The position numbers were made by a program, and so were the translations under genes. This document shows positions 43,147-51,559 of a stretch of DNA of 64,000 nt, piece by piece (position 1 is the first letter of the stretch; every line of letters starts with the position of its first letter). Origin of the DNA: Fulvimarina endophytica (lineage in GTDB: Bacteria > Pseudomonadota > Alphaproteobacteria > Rhizobiales > Rhizobiaceae); contig NZ_QURL01000002.1 in NCBI RefSeq assembly GCF_003403015.1, forward strand, positions 248,001 through 312,000. The letters run 5' to 3'. The notes beneath the pieces are model-generated. The model saw nothing but the letters and a program-made list of their open reading frames with translations, was not told the origin of the DNA and ran no database searches.

Positions 43147-43794
43147 ATGGCGGACGCGATGGGCGGAGGGAAGGGCGCGGTCGAGCTCCAGGCCGTCATC
43201 GAGCGCTGCCGCATCTGCGCGGAGGCGCCCTTGGGCGAGCCGCTTCCGATCGAGCCCAATCCGATCCTCGCTTTGTCGGATACGGCGCGCATCCTCGTCG
43301 CGGGACAGGCTCCGGGCAATCTGGCGGACAAGACCTCGAAACCGTTCAACGACCCCTCCGGCGTGCGACTGCGCGACTGGATGGGGATCGGGGCGGACAT
43401 CTTCTACGATCGCTCGAAGATCGCGATCCTGCCCATGGGCTTCTGCTTTCCGGGCTACGACGCGAAGGGCGGCGACAGACCGCCTCGAAGGGAATGCCGG
43501 ATGACCTGGCACGACCGGGCGATGGGCGCGATGCCGCAAATCGAACTCGTCCTCGCCATCGGTGCCTATGCGCAGGACTTCCATATCGCCGAGGGGCGGG
43601 GAAGAACGCTCACCGAAACGGTCGCGAACTGGCGCTCCGTTCTGGACCATGGGGGCCGCTTTGCGCCGGTCATTCCGCTGCCGCATCCATCCTGGCGCAA
43701 CAATGGCTGGCTGCGAAGAAATCCATGGTTCGCCGAAGAGCTTCTGCCGGTTCTGCGGGCGAATGTGGCGAAGGCTCTCGGTGCCGCGGCGTGA
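43147..43794 (+). CDS. Uracil-DNA glycosylase superfamily protein
   Basis: 215 residues. The fold is shown by ARILVAGQAPGNLADKTSKPF and the late PLPHPSWRNNGWLRRNPWF motif, of HPS-x-RN type. The catalytic acid in motif A of canonical UDG is replaced here (GQAPG, as in the SMUG/family 4-like branch). It lacks the iron-sulphur cluster cysteines of family 4 UDGs except for two Cys near the N-terminus (CRICAEAP). Closest in look to the COG1573-like rhizobial proteins. DNA repair role is an inference. Confidence 0.82.
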   Translation: MADAMGGGKGAVELQAVIERCRICAEAPLGEPLPIEPNPILALSDTARILVAGQAPGNLADKTSKPFNDPSGVRLRDWMGIGADIFYDRSKIAILPMGFCFPGYDAKGGDRPPRRECRMTWHDRAMGAMPQIELVLAIGAYAQDFHIAEGRGRTLTETVANWRSVLDHGGRFAPVIPLPHPSWRNNGWLRRNPWFAEELLPVLRANVAKALGAAA

Positions 43795-44170
43795 TGCCGG
43801 TCTTCACGAGGAGAGGTCGGAGACACCTTCTCTTCCGTATCTGCCGGCATGAACGGGAGACCACCCACGCGACACGGACCCCTCATGCGGCGGGATGCGT
43901 CTTTGCTTCGCGATGACGGAGGTTCGGGCGATTCCTCCCAACCGTTCTCCGAGGCCGCGAAGATGCGGAGAAAATGTCGGGGCAAGGTTAAAAATCTCCA
44001 TATGAAGTATATCCGATTGAATTTGGAAGGAAGATGGTCGGCGCATAACCGTCCGTTTCATGTGATTTCGCTTACTGACGCGTCTTGATCTTCTCCAGCG
44101 GCCGGAACGATTAGGAAAGATTGTTGAGCTATGTCTCCGTAGCCCTTCCTCCCGTTCGAGGCCCCGTGCC
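43795..44170. other. Gene-free stretch before the diguanylate cyclase gene
   Basis: 376 bases. It is more AT-rich around 43980-44060. A 79-codon open frame here lacks a good ribosome-binding site. I see no clear promoter, terminator or RNA. Confidence 0.45.
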
Positions 44171-45388
44171 GTGAATTTCAAATGCGAAGGATTGCTGGAA
44201 GTCCTTCTTCGCCAGGAGGGGGAGAGCGATCCGGAGATCCGCGATATCTCCCTCAAAACGCTGATCGACAGCCCGGCCCTGAGCCTGATGGCGCTCGCAT
44301 GGACGCAGCTCAGCTGGCTCTACGTGTTCTGGGTGACGGGCTGGGTCTGGATCTCCGTCTTCGTCATCCTGTATTGCGGTCTCTGGGCGGTTCGCTGGCC
44401 GCTCGTGAGAGGAACGGCAAGCCTGTCCGGCCGTGAAGGCGCTTATTCCGACGTGCGCCTCGTCTCGGCCAATGTCGCGATGATCGCTGTCGATGCGGCG
44501 CAGATCTTCGTGTTCGCCTTGGTTCCGGACGAACACGCATCGATCCTCGCGATCTTTCTGACGCTGGGATTCTCGTCTTACGTCGTATCGTTCTTCCCCG
44601 CCTTTCCGATCCTCGCAATGCTGAAGATCGTGCTGCTGAATGGTGCGCTTGCGATCGGCCTGGCCGTGGGGTCTTCCGATCTCATGCGCCCCATCGCCGT
44701 GCTGGTGCTGGTCGGTGTCTGGGTCTTCTGGCTGATGATCCAGCGCACGCATCTGATTCTCCTCGGCGCCATCCGCAATCAGCAGACCCACAGGCGCCTC
44801 GCGCTGCTCGATCCGTTGACGAAGCTCCCCAACCGAACCGCCTTGTGGGACGCCCTCGATCAACACATGCGAGCGATGGAGGAGAACGCCGGCACCGCGT
44901 CGATGGCGATCCTCTGCCTCGACCTCGACGGCTTCAAACAGGTCAACGATCGTTTCGGGCATTCCGCGGGCGACTGGGTCCTGGTGCATGTCGCCAACAT
45001 CCTCAGCCTGCGTCTGACCGAGGGCGGCATCGTCTGTCGCATCGGCGGCGACGAATATGTCGTCCTGCTTCCGAACGCGGACGAGGCCCGGGTGCACGAT
45101 TTCAGCCAGTTCGTCATCGGGGCCGTGGCGCGGCCCCTCGATATCGGTCGCTCCGCTCCGGTCCGGATCGGCGTCAGCATCGGCGCGTTCGTCGCGAGGG
45201 ACTGTTCGCTTTCCGCCCAGGCGATGCTCGAGCAGGCCGATCTCGCTCTCTACGCCGCGAAGAAGAACGGGCGCGGGCAACTCCACGTCAGTGAACCGCC
45301 GGACCGTCGGTCGACCGCCGCCGCTCACGGTGAGGCGACTGACGAAGGGCGATCATCGGCGCGCCTGGGCAGACAACCGGCGGTCTAG
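44171..45388 (+). CDS. Membrane-anchored diguanylate cyclase (GGDEF domain)
   Basis: 405 residues from a GTG start. Five to six hydrophobic segments (residues 35-195) form a membrane module. The GGDEF domain follows with DPLTKLPNRTALWDALD, the catalytic motif GGDEY and LDLDGFKQVNDRFGHSAGD. This makes cyclic di-GMP from GTP. The RxxD allosteric inhibition site (I-site) is not clear. The last 40 residues are low-complexity. No partner phosphodiesterase is adjacent. The EAL protein at 61752 is 16 kb away. Confidence 0.9.
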   Translation: MNFKCEGLLEVLLRQEGESDPEIRDISLKTLIDSPALSLMALAWTQLSWLYVFWVTGWVWISVFVILYCGLWAVRWPLVRGTASLSGREGAYSDVRLVSANVAMIAVDAAQIFVFALVPDEHASILAIFLTLGFSSYVVSFFPAFPILAMLKIVLLNGALAIGLAVGSSDLMRPIAVLVLVGVWVFWLMIQRTHLILLGAIRNQQTHRRLALLDPLTKLPNRTALWDALDQHMRAMEENAGTASMAILCLDLDGFKQVNDRFGHSAGDWVLVHVANILSLRLTEGGIVCRIGGDEYVVLLPNADEARVHDFSQFVIGAVARPLDIGRSAPVRIGVSIGAFVARDCSLSAQAMLEQADLALYAAKKNGRGQLHVSEPPDRRSTAAAHGEATDEGRSSARLGRQPAV

Positions 45389-45481
45389 GCTGACGGACGC
45401 AAAAGGGGCGCGGCATGCCTGCGCCTGCCCGCCCGATCAGGCCGGGCGTTGCTTCCTCGGCCAGCCTATCCGAAAAACCGT

Positions 45482-45510
45482 TTGACGCCCGTGCGTTTCG
45501 CGCCTAACGT
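45482..45510 (+). promoter_or_regulatory. Promoter of the ilv leader and ilvB
   Basis: TTGACG at 45482-45487, a 17-base spacer and TAACGT at 45505-45510. The predicted start of transcription, six to seven bases downstream, falls at or just before the leader ATG at 45518. Confidence 0.75.
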
Positions 45511-45517
45511 TTGCACC

Positions 45518-45574
45518 ATGACGCACACCACCATTCTCGTAATCGTAGAACCGCGCACACGACCGGCAGCGTAG
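45518..45574 (+). CDS. Ilv leader peptide (attenuation control)
   Basis: 18 codons, [18 protein letters not shown]. Codons 6-10 are Ile-Leu-Val-Ile-Val, the three branched-chain amino acids. The next codons begin the 5' arm of the pause hairpin at 45552. The ATG lies seven bases past the -10 box, so the message is probably leaderless and has no ribosome-binding site, as known for the rhizobial trp leader. Ribosome stalling at these codons when branched-chain aminoacyl-tRNA is scarce would disrupt hairpin 1:2 and let RNA polymerase pass the terminator ahead of ilvB. Confidence 0.85.
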   Translation: MTHTTILVIVEPRTRPAA

Positions 45575-45631
45575 CTGCCAGGCGAATGCCACGTGTGCGC
45601 GAAGACAAGGGCCCCCGGAGGCCCTTTTTTT
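45552..45631 (+). promoter_or_regulatory. Transcription attenuator upstream of ilvB
   Basis: A perfect 10-bp inverted repeat (CGCGCACACG at 45552-45561 with CGTGTGCGCG at 45592-45601) with an inner stem GGCAGC/GCTGCC. A terminator hairpin GGGCC-CCCGGA-GGCCC plus T7 (45609-45631) follows. The arrangement of leader peptide, pause hairpin and terminator is that of an amino-acid biosynthesis attenuator. I did not find the exact 2:3 antiterminator pairing by eye. Confidence 0.8.
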
Positions 45632-45654
45632 ATGCTTGGAATTCGGTGAACGAC

Positions 45655-47490
45655 ATGCCGATGAGAGAAGAGATCGAGCAGGACATGGACGCGATGAACA
45701 ACGGAACGATCGAGGCAGGCGGCAAACGCGAGATGACCGGCGCCGCCATGGTTGTCGAAGCCCTGAAGGATAACGGCGTCAAGGATATCTTCGGCTATCC
45801 GGGCGGGGCCGTGCTGCCGATCTACGACGAGATCTTCCAGCAGAGCGATGTCCGCCATGTCCTCGTGCGCCACGAGCAGGGGGCCGGCCACGCCGCCGAG
45901 GGCTATGCCCGCTCCTCAGGCAAGCCGGGCGTGATGCTCGTCACCTCCGGCCCCGGAGCGACGAATGCGGTGACCGCCCTTCAGGACGCCCTGATGGACT
46001 CGATCCCTCTCGTCTGCATCACCGGCCAGGTTCCGACGACGCTGATCGGCTCGGACGCCTTCCAGGAATGCGACACCGTCGGCATCACGCGCCCCTGCAC
46101 CAAGCACAACTGGCTGGTGAAGGACGTGAACGATCTCGCACGTGTTCTCCACGAGGCCTTCCACGTCGCGACCACGGGCCGTCCGGGGCCGGTCGTCGTC
46201 GACATCCCGAAGGACGTCCAGTTCGCGACCGGTTTCTATTCGCCGCCGCCGCCCAACCAGACCCATGAGAGCTACAAGCCGAAGCTCTCGGCCGAGGCCG
46301 GCGCGATCGAGGCGGCGCTCGAACTGATGAAGTCGGCGAAGAAGCCGGTCTTCTATACCGGTGGCGGCGTCGTCAATTCGGGGCCCGAGGCCTCCGAGCT
46401 TCTCACCGAACTCGTCGAGGCCACCGGCTTTCCGATCACCTCCACGCTGATGGGGCTCGGCTGCTATCCGGCGTCCGGCGACAAATGGCTCGGAATGCTC
46501 GGCATGCACGGCACCTACGAGGCCAATCTGACGATGCACGACTGCGATCTGATGATCTGCATCGGCGCGCGCTTCGACGACCGCATCACCGGCCGTCTCA
46601 ACGCCTTCTCGCCGAATTCGCGCAAAATCCAGATCGACATCGATCCGTCCTCGATCAACAAGAACGTCCGTGTCGACCTGCCGATCATCGGCGACGTCAC
46701 CCATGTGCTGCGCGATCTTGTCTCGGCCTGGAAGGAGAGGGGCGCCGTGTCCGACAGGGGGGCGCTCGCCGACTGGTGGAGCCAGATCGAGAAGTGGCGC
46801 GCGCGCAACTGCCTCGCTTTTGCGCCGAACGACGACGTCATCATGCCCCAATACGCGGTGCAGCGCATCTACGAGCTGACCCGGCACCGGGAGACATATG
46901 TCTCGACCGAAGTCGGCCAGCATCAGATGTGGGCGGCGCAGTTCTACGGCTTCGAGAAGCCGAACCGGTGGCTCACCTCGGGTGGTCTCGGAACCATGGG
47001 CTATGGGCTGCCGGCAGCCATCGGCGCGGCCATCGCCCATCCCGAAGCCCTGTCCGTCTGCATCGCGGGAGACGCCTCGGTGCTGATGAACATGCAGGAG
47101 ATGTCGACGGCTGTTCAGCACAAGGCGAACATCAAGGTCTTCATCCTCAACAACCAGTATATGGGCATGGTGCGCCAGTGGCAGCAGCTTCTGCACGGCA
47201 ACCGGCTGTCGAACTCCTATACCGAGGCGCTGCCGGACTTCGTGAAGCTCGCCGAGGCCTATGGCGGTCACGGCATCCGGTGCGAGAAGCCCGGCGATCT
47301 CGACGACGCGATCCAGGAGATGCTGGATTACGACGGCCCGGTGCTCTTCGACTGCCGCGTCGCCAATCTCGCCAACTGCTTCCCGATGATCCCCTCGGGC
47401 AAGGCGCATAACGAGATCCTGCTGCCGGACGAGGCGACCGACGAGGCCGTCGCCAATGCCATCGATGCCAAGGGCAAGGCGCTGGTCTGA
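45655..47490 (+). CDS. ilvB: Acetolactate synthase large subunit
   Basis: 611 residues. The enzyme makes acetolactate or acetohydroxybutyrate from pyruvate for Val, Leu and Ile, using thiamine diphosphate and [17 protein letters not shown] with the catalytic Glu, [17 protein letters not shown], and the ThDP block [14 protein letters not shown]...[12 protein letters not shown] are visible. The start is uncertain: ATG 45655 is used here, with 45685 as an alternative preceded by GCAGGA. The gene is preceded by a complete attenuator. ilvN, the regulatory subunit, does not follow. A minus-strand gene group begins instead. Confidence 0.94.
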   Translation: MPMREEIEQDMDAMNNGTIEAGGKREMTGAAMVVEALKDNGVKDIFGYPGGAVLPIYDEIFQQSDVRHVLVRHEQGAGHAAEGYARSSGKPGVMLVTSGPGATNAVTALQDALMDSIPLVCITGQVPTTLIGSDAFQECDTVGITRPCTKHNWLVKDVNDLARVLHEAFHVATTGRPGPVVVDIPKDVQFATGFYSPPPPNQTHESYKPKLSAEAGAIEAALELMKSAKKPVFYTGGGVVNSGPEASELLTELVEATGFPITSTLMGLGCYPASGDKWLGMLGMHGTYEANLTMHDCDLMICIGARFDDRITGRLNAFSPNSRKIQIDIDPSSINKNVRVDLPIIGDVTHVLRDLVSAWKERGAVSDRGALADWWSQIEKWRARNCLAFAPNDDVIMPQYAVQRIYELTRHRETYVSTEVGQHQMWAAQFYGFEKPNRWLTSGGLGTMGYGLPAAIGAAIAHPEALSVCIAGDASVLMNMQEMSTAVQHKANIKVFILNNQYMGMVRQWQQLLHGNRLSNSYTEALPDFVKLAEAYGGHGIRCEKPGDLDDAIQEMLDYDGPVLFDCRVANLANCFPMIPSGKAHNEILLPDEATDEAVANAIDAKGKALV

Positions 47491-47552
47491 CCGGTCCAGA
47501 GACGAGTGATCCGGCGGGCCGAAAGAGGCGCCGGATCACGCCACGCGAGAAG

Positions 47553-47594
47553 AGGCCCCGGCCGAGGACTGCGATCCTGGGCCGGGGCCTTTTT
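47553..47594 (+). terminator. Rho-independent terminator after ilvB
   Basis: AGGCCCCGGCC pairs with GGCCGGGGCCT in an 11-bp stem, followed by five T residues. It lies 63 bases past the ilvB stop. Confidence 0.88.
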
Positions 47595-47662
47595 CATGGG
47601 TCTGGCTGTCCCGGTGTCCACGGGCGCGCCCGTGCTTCGATGCGATCGACGGATCGGCGGTT

Positions 47663-48397
47663 TCAGAACTGGCGGATGCCGTTGCGCTCCAGATAGTCGA
47701 GGATCAGCCGGGCGGCTTCCTTCGGATCCGGATCGACGAACAGCTTCTCGGCCGCATCCCCGCTCGATGCGGAAGCCGTTCGCATGAGCTTCGGCCGGTT
47801 GCGATAGGGGCGCTCCTCCCACTCGCTGCCTTGGCCTTCCTGCCGGATCGGATCGTTCACCGGATGCGTCGAGATCATGCCGCGACGGGCCGCGCCATAG
47901 GCGAAGGCGGCCGGCGGCGGGGCGAGGGGATGTACCGTCACGATCACCGGCAGACGCACGGTCACGCGGCGGCGGTCGCCCTTCTTGAGCGCCTGATCGA
48001 TGCGGACCGTGCCCGCCTCGCTGCCCGCCTCGATCGCGATCGCGTCGGCGACCAGCGTCAGGCCGAGCCGTTCGGCCAGGCGATAGGGAAGGAGGCCGCT
48101 ATCGAGACCGCCCTGGCCGCGTCGTCCCGCAAGGATCAGGTCGGGCCCGGCCGCTCGAAGATGGGATGCGAGATCCTCCATCGGATCGGATCCGTTCGGC
48201 GCATCGATCCGGTCGATCTTCGACAGGCCGACGCCGAGGGCTTCGCGAAGGGCATCGCTCTCGGGGCCGGCGTGGAGGCCGCGGATATCGCCGCCGAGCC
48301 TTGTCGCAAGGGCGATGGCCTGGGCTTCGAGCCGCGCCAGCGCCTCGCGCCCCGATACCGGATGGCGGGCGGCGGAGAGGAGAACCGTGGTCTTCAC
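47663..48397 (-). CDS. etfB: Electron transfer flavoprotein subunit beta (betaine cluster)
   Basis: 244 residues from a GTG start overlapping the etfA stop by four bases. EtfB/FixA fold with LILAGRRGQGGLDSGLLPYRLAERLG, and the C-terminal part IRQ region is short. It would pair with EtfA and carry electrons from the dimethylglycine-demethylating flavoenzyme to the membrane. It is the last gene of the ten-gene operon. It may be specific to this pathway rather than the general fatty-acid ETF. Confidence 0.86.
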   Translation of the reverse strand: MKTTVLLSAARHPVSGREALARLEAQAIALATRLGGDIRGLHAGPESDALREALGVGLSKIDRIDAPNGSDPMEDLASHLRAAGPDLILAGRRGQGGLDSGLLPYRLAERLGLTLVADAIAIEAGSEAGTVRIDQALKKGDRRRVTVRLPVIVTVHPLAPPPAAFAYGAARRGMISTHPVNDPIRQEGQGSEWEERPYRNRPKLMRTASASSGDAAEKLFVDPDPKEAARLILDYLERNGIRQF

Positions 48398-49611
48398 GAG
48401 GCGTTCCTCCGCTCTTCCAGAAGCTCGCGCAAAGCCGGCATCACCCGCTGCGCGTCCTGGATGATCGCAAGGCCCGCCCGCTCCACCATCGCCGCATGAA
48501 GATCGGTGTTGACGGCGATCACGTGCTCGCAGGCCGCGACACCTTGGAGATGCTGGGGCGCGCCCGCAATGCCGAGGGCGAGATAGCAGTCGGCCGCAAG
48601 AACGGTGCCCGATGCGCCGACCTGCGCCCCGCGCGGCATGAGGCCGGCATCGCAGACGACGCGCGAGGCCCCGGGCGTGCCGGACAACTCGGCCGCGAGC
48701 GCCTTGAAGGCCTCGAAATCGCTGACGCCGTTGCCGGCCGAAACGACGAAATCGGTCTCCGAAAGGGAGAGCGAGGCGGGATCGCCGGGGATCGTTTCGA
48801 CGGAGACGATCGCGGAGCCCGCCGCCGGCGAGGCGTGCGTCTCGTCCTCGATCGGCCTCGCCTCGCAAGGCGCGCCGGCATAGGCCGCGACCCGATCCTC
48901 GCCGATGCTGACGAGGCGCGGGGGCGCACCGAACTCCTCGGCGGTCATGCCGATCTTGCGCCGGGCGGCCTGCTTGGCGGTGAGATAGACGACATCCGCC
49001 AGGAAGGACTCGCCCGTTGAGGCCGCGAGCCTGCGTGCGAGGTCGGCGCTGCGTCCGTCCTCCGCGAAGAGGACATGGCGCGGCTCGAGGCTTTCCATGG
49101 CGGCGCGAAGCTGCGCGGCCCTCGAGGCGTCGTCCAGCGCGAGATCGTCGGCAAACGGCAGGATACGGTCCGCACCCGCCGCGCCGACCTCTTCGAGACC
49201 GGCCGGCGCCAGGGCGACCACCGCGCCGCCGCCATCCTTCGCATCGGCCAGCATGCGGGCGGCACCCAGCACTTGGCGATCGAAGCGCGAAAGGCGGTTC
49301 TTCGGAGCTTCGAGGACCGCGAAGACGAGAAAGGCCGGGGTCTCGACGATCCGCGTCGCGGGTTTCACCTCCTCCTGCCGGCGATGCGGCGCCTCGGCGA
49401 TCGGTCGTGCGATGGCCGCCGTGGTCTGGGTCCGATCGAAGCGGCGGCGCGAACGGCCCTCGACCTCGGCCGAGGCGAATTCGGCGCGTGGATCGCGCCG
49501 CGGGCGGCGCGAGGTCGAGGCGACGAGCCCCAGATCGAAGCGGCGGCGGGTGTTCGAGGCGACCGACTTTGCTTCTCGCTCGTTCCTCGGATCGCGGCGG
49601 GTGCGGCTCAT
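48394..49611 (-). CDS. etfA: Electron transfer flavoprotein subunit alpha with an Arg-rich N-terminal extension
   Basis: 405 residues. The C-terminal FAD-binding part has PRGAQVGASGTVLAADCYLALGI and VIAVNTDLHAAMVERAGL, typical of EtfA. The first 100 residues form an Arg-rich extension that lies outside the ETF fold. Within it a 22-residue unit with the pattern RRDPR-x12-RRRFD occurs twice, at residues 5-26 and 38-59. The start is the ATG overlapping dgcB's stop by four bases. The open frame upstream is a shadow of dgcB. It should bind FAD. Confidence 0.86.
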   Translation of the reverse strand: MSRTRRDPRNEREAKSVASNTRRRFDLGLVASTSRRPRRDPRAEFASAEVEGRSRRRFDRTQTTAAIARPIAEAPHRRQEEVKPATRIVETPAFLVFAVLEAPKNRLSRFDRQVLGAARMLADAKDGGGAVVALAPAGLEEVGAAGADRILPFADDLALDDASRAAQLRAAMESLEPRHVLFAEDGRSADLARRLAASTGESFLADVVYLTAKQAARRKIGMTAEEFGAPPRLVSIGEDRVAAYAGAPCEARPIEDETHASPAAGSAIVSVETIPGDPASLSLSETDFVVSAGNGVSDFEAFKALAAELSGTPGASRVVCDAGLMPRGAQVGASGTVLAADCYLALGIAGAPQHLQGVAACEHVIAVNTDLHAAMVERAGLAIIQDAQRVMPALRELLEERRNAS

Positions 49612-51557
49612 GCGGTCTCGACCTCCCGTGCCCGCGCCTCGGTCTTCGCCTTTTCGCCGCGTCCGGCCTCGACGGCATCGAGGAGGAGTTCGGCGACATC
49701 GCGCACCTCGGCCCGGTCTCCCGTCACGCCCTCGAGCATCGCGGTGCATTGGGGGCAGGCGACGGCGACGGTCGCCGCGCCCGTCTGGCGCACCTGTTCC
49801 ATCCGGAGATCGGGAATGCGGTTGTCGCCGGGAATATCGGCGATCGGTGCGCCGCCACCGCCGCCGCAGCACATGGACTTGCGCTTCGACCGCGCCATTT
49901 CGCGCCGTTCGAGGCCGAGTGCGTCGAGAAGGGCGCGCGGGGCGTCGAATTCGCCGTTGTAGCGGCCGAGATAGCAGGGATCATGATAGGTGATCGCCGC
50001 TCCCGTCAGCCGGGCCGGCGAGAGGCGTCCGCTCGCCACGAGATCGTTGAGGAACGCCGTGTGGTGGACGACCTCGTAATCGCCCCCGAAGGCCGGATAT
50101 TCGTTGCGCAAGGTATGGAGCGCGTGGGGATCGGCGGTGAGGATGCGCTGGAAGCCCACCTTCGAAAGCGCCCCGATATTGGCGCGGGCAAGACGTTGGA
50201 AGGTCGCCTCGTCGCCGAGGCGCCTTGCCAGATCGCCGCAGTCGCGTTCCTCTCCGAGCACCGCGAAATCGACCTTCGCCTCCTTCAGGAGCTTGATCAG
50301 CGCCCTGAGGGTTCGCTGGCCGCGCATGTCGAAGGCCGCCTGGCCCATCCACAGAAGGACGTCCGTGCGCGCGCCGTCGTCGAGGCGCTTCAGGTCGAGG
50401 CCTGCGGCAAAGTCCGTGCGGGTCGCCACGTCGTGGCCGTTCGGCTCGTCGGTGAGGCGCGAATTGTCGAGGATATCGGCGCCCTTGCCGGGCACGGCAC
50501 CGTGTTCGAGTGTCTGGTAGCGGCGCAGGTCGACGATGGAATCCACATGCTCGATCATCATCGGGCATTCCTCGACGCAGGCCCGGCAGGTGGTGCAGGA
50601 CCAGATCGTATCGGGATGAACCATGCCGCCCGTGCCGATGACGGCGTGGTGCAGACCGCCTTCGCGGGCGACGGACCGTTCGTTCGGATAGGGATTGCCG
50701 GCATAGGCGCTGGCATGGCCTCCGCCGCTCGCGGCCGCGAGATCGGCGATGAGATGCTTCGGGCTGAGGGGCTGGCCGGCCGCGAAGGCCGGGCAGGCGG
50801 CTTCGCAGCGGCCGCACTGGATGCAGGCATCGAAGGAGAGAAGCCGGTTCCAGGCGAAATCGGCGGGCTCCTCGCGCCCGAGCTTTGCGGCATCGAGATC
50901 GATGGGCTTCAGACCCGTCGCCCGGCCCTTGGGCAGTCTCTCGTCGAAGCGTTCGGGGCGCGGATGGAGGGCGAGATGGGCGGCGCCCGCGAGCGCGTGG
51001 CGCATGGGGCCGGTCGCCGCCTGTGCGGCAAGGGCGAGACCCCCCGCCGCCGCTAAGATCAGGCCGAGGAAGGAGAAGAAGGGCAGGGGATCGCCGAAGC
51101 TTGCGAGAAGGGCGCACAGAAGACCGCCGCCGGCGAACAGGCCGAGATAGACCGGCGTGCGCTGATAGCGCCCGAGCGAGAGGCGCGGCATGGCGCGCGG
51201 ATAGCGCCTGCGGGCGACGAGGACGACGCCGGCCGCCATGACCGCGAAGGCGAGGGCGACGACCGCCCAGTAGATGCGCGACCCCGCGATGCCGGGGACG
51301 AGGCCGAGGACCAGAAGGCCGGCCGAGCCGACGAGCCCGGCCGCGACGGGCACGTGCATGCGCGAGGCCGACTTGTCCCGGTCCACCACGTGGTGAACGT
51401 CGACGAGATAGCGCTTGGGAAGCGCCTTCACCCCGGCAACCCAGTCGACGTCTGCGAAGGAGCCCGAGCGCCAGAGCAGAGCGCGCCGCCCGATCTGGAC
51501 ACCCGCGACGACGATCATGGCGAGGACGAGAAGGGGAAGCAGGCTCGCTGCCGTCAT
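49608..51557 (-). CDS. dgcB: Membrane iron-sulphur subunit DgcB
   Basis: 649 residues. Six hydrophobic segments occupy residues 1-190. Two ferredoxin-like motifs follow, CIQCGRCEAACP and CTTCRACVEECP. The C-terminal half has the two CCG-domain patterns (YHDPCYLGRYN and MCCGGGGG...CPQC) of the heterodisulphide reductase subunit D type. In pseudomonads this protein with DgcA turns dimethylglycine into sarcosine. It would pass electrons to the quinone pool in the inner membrane. It sits between dgcA and etfA. Confidence 0.88.
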   Translation of the reverse strand: MTAASLLPLLVLAMIVVAGVQIGRRALLWRSGSFADVDWVAGVKALPKRYLVDVHHVVDRDKSASRMHVPVAAGLVGSAGLLVLGLVPGIAGSRIYWAVVALAFAVMAAGVVLVARRRYPRAMPRLSLGRYQRTPVYLGLFAGGGLLCALLASFGDPLPFFSFLGLILAAAGGLALAAQAATGPMRHALAGAAHLALHPRPERFDERLPKGRATGLKPIDLDAAKLGREEPADFAWNRLLSFDACIQCGRCEAACPAFAAGQPLSPKHLIADLAAASGGGHASAYAGNPYPNERSVAREGGLHHAVIGTGGMVHPDTIWSCTTCRACVEECPMMIEHVDSIVDLRRYQTLEHGAVPGKGADILDNSRLTDEPNGHDVATRTDFAAGLDLKRLDDGARTDVLLWMGQAAFDMRGQRTLRALIKLLKEAKVDFAVLGEERDCGDLARRLGDEATFQRLARANIGALSKVGFQRILTADPHALHTLRNEYPAFGGDYEVVHHTAFLNDLVASGRLSPARLTGAAITYHDPCYLGRYNGEFDAPRALLDALGLERREMARSKRKSMCCGGGGGAPIADIPGDNRIPDLRMEQVRQTGAATVAVACPQCTAMLEGVTGDRAEVRDVAELLLDAVEAGRGEKAKTEARAREVETA

Positions 51558-51559
51558 CG

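Noticed and set aside
43849..44088. A 79-codon frame before the diguanylate cyclase gene
   Set aside because: Weak start, composition unlike the neighbours, and no domain.
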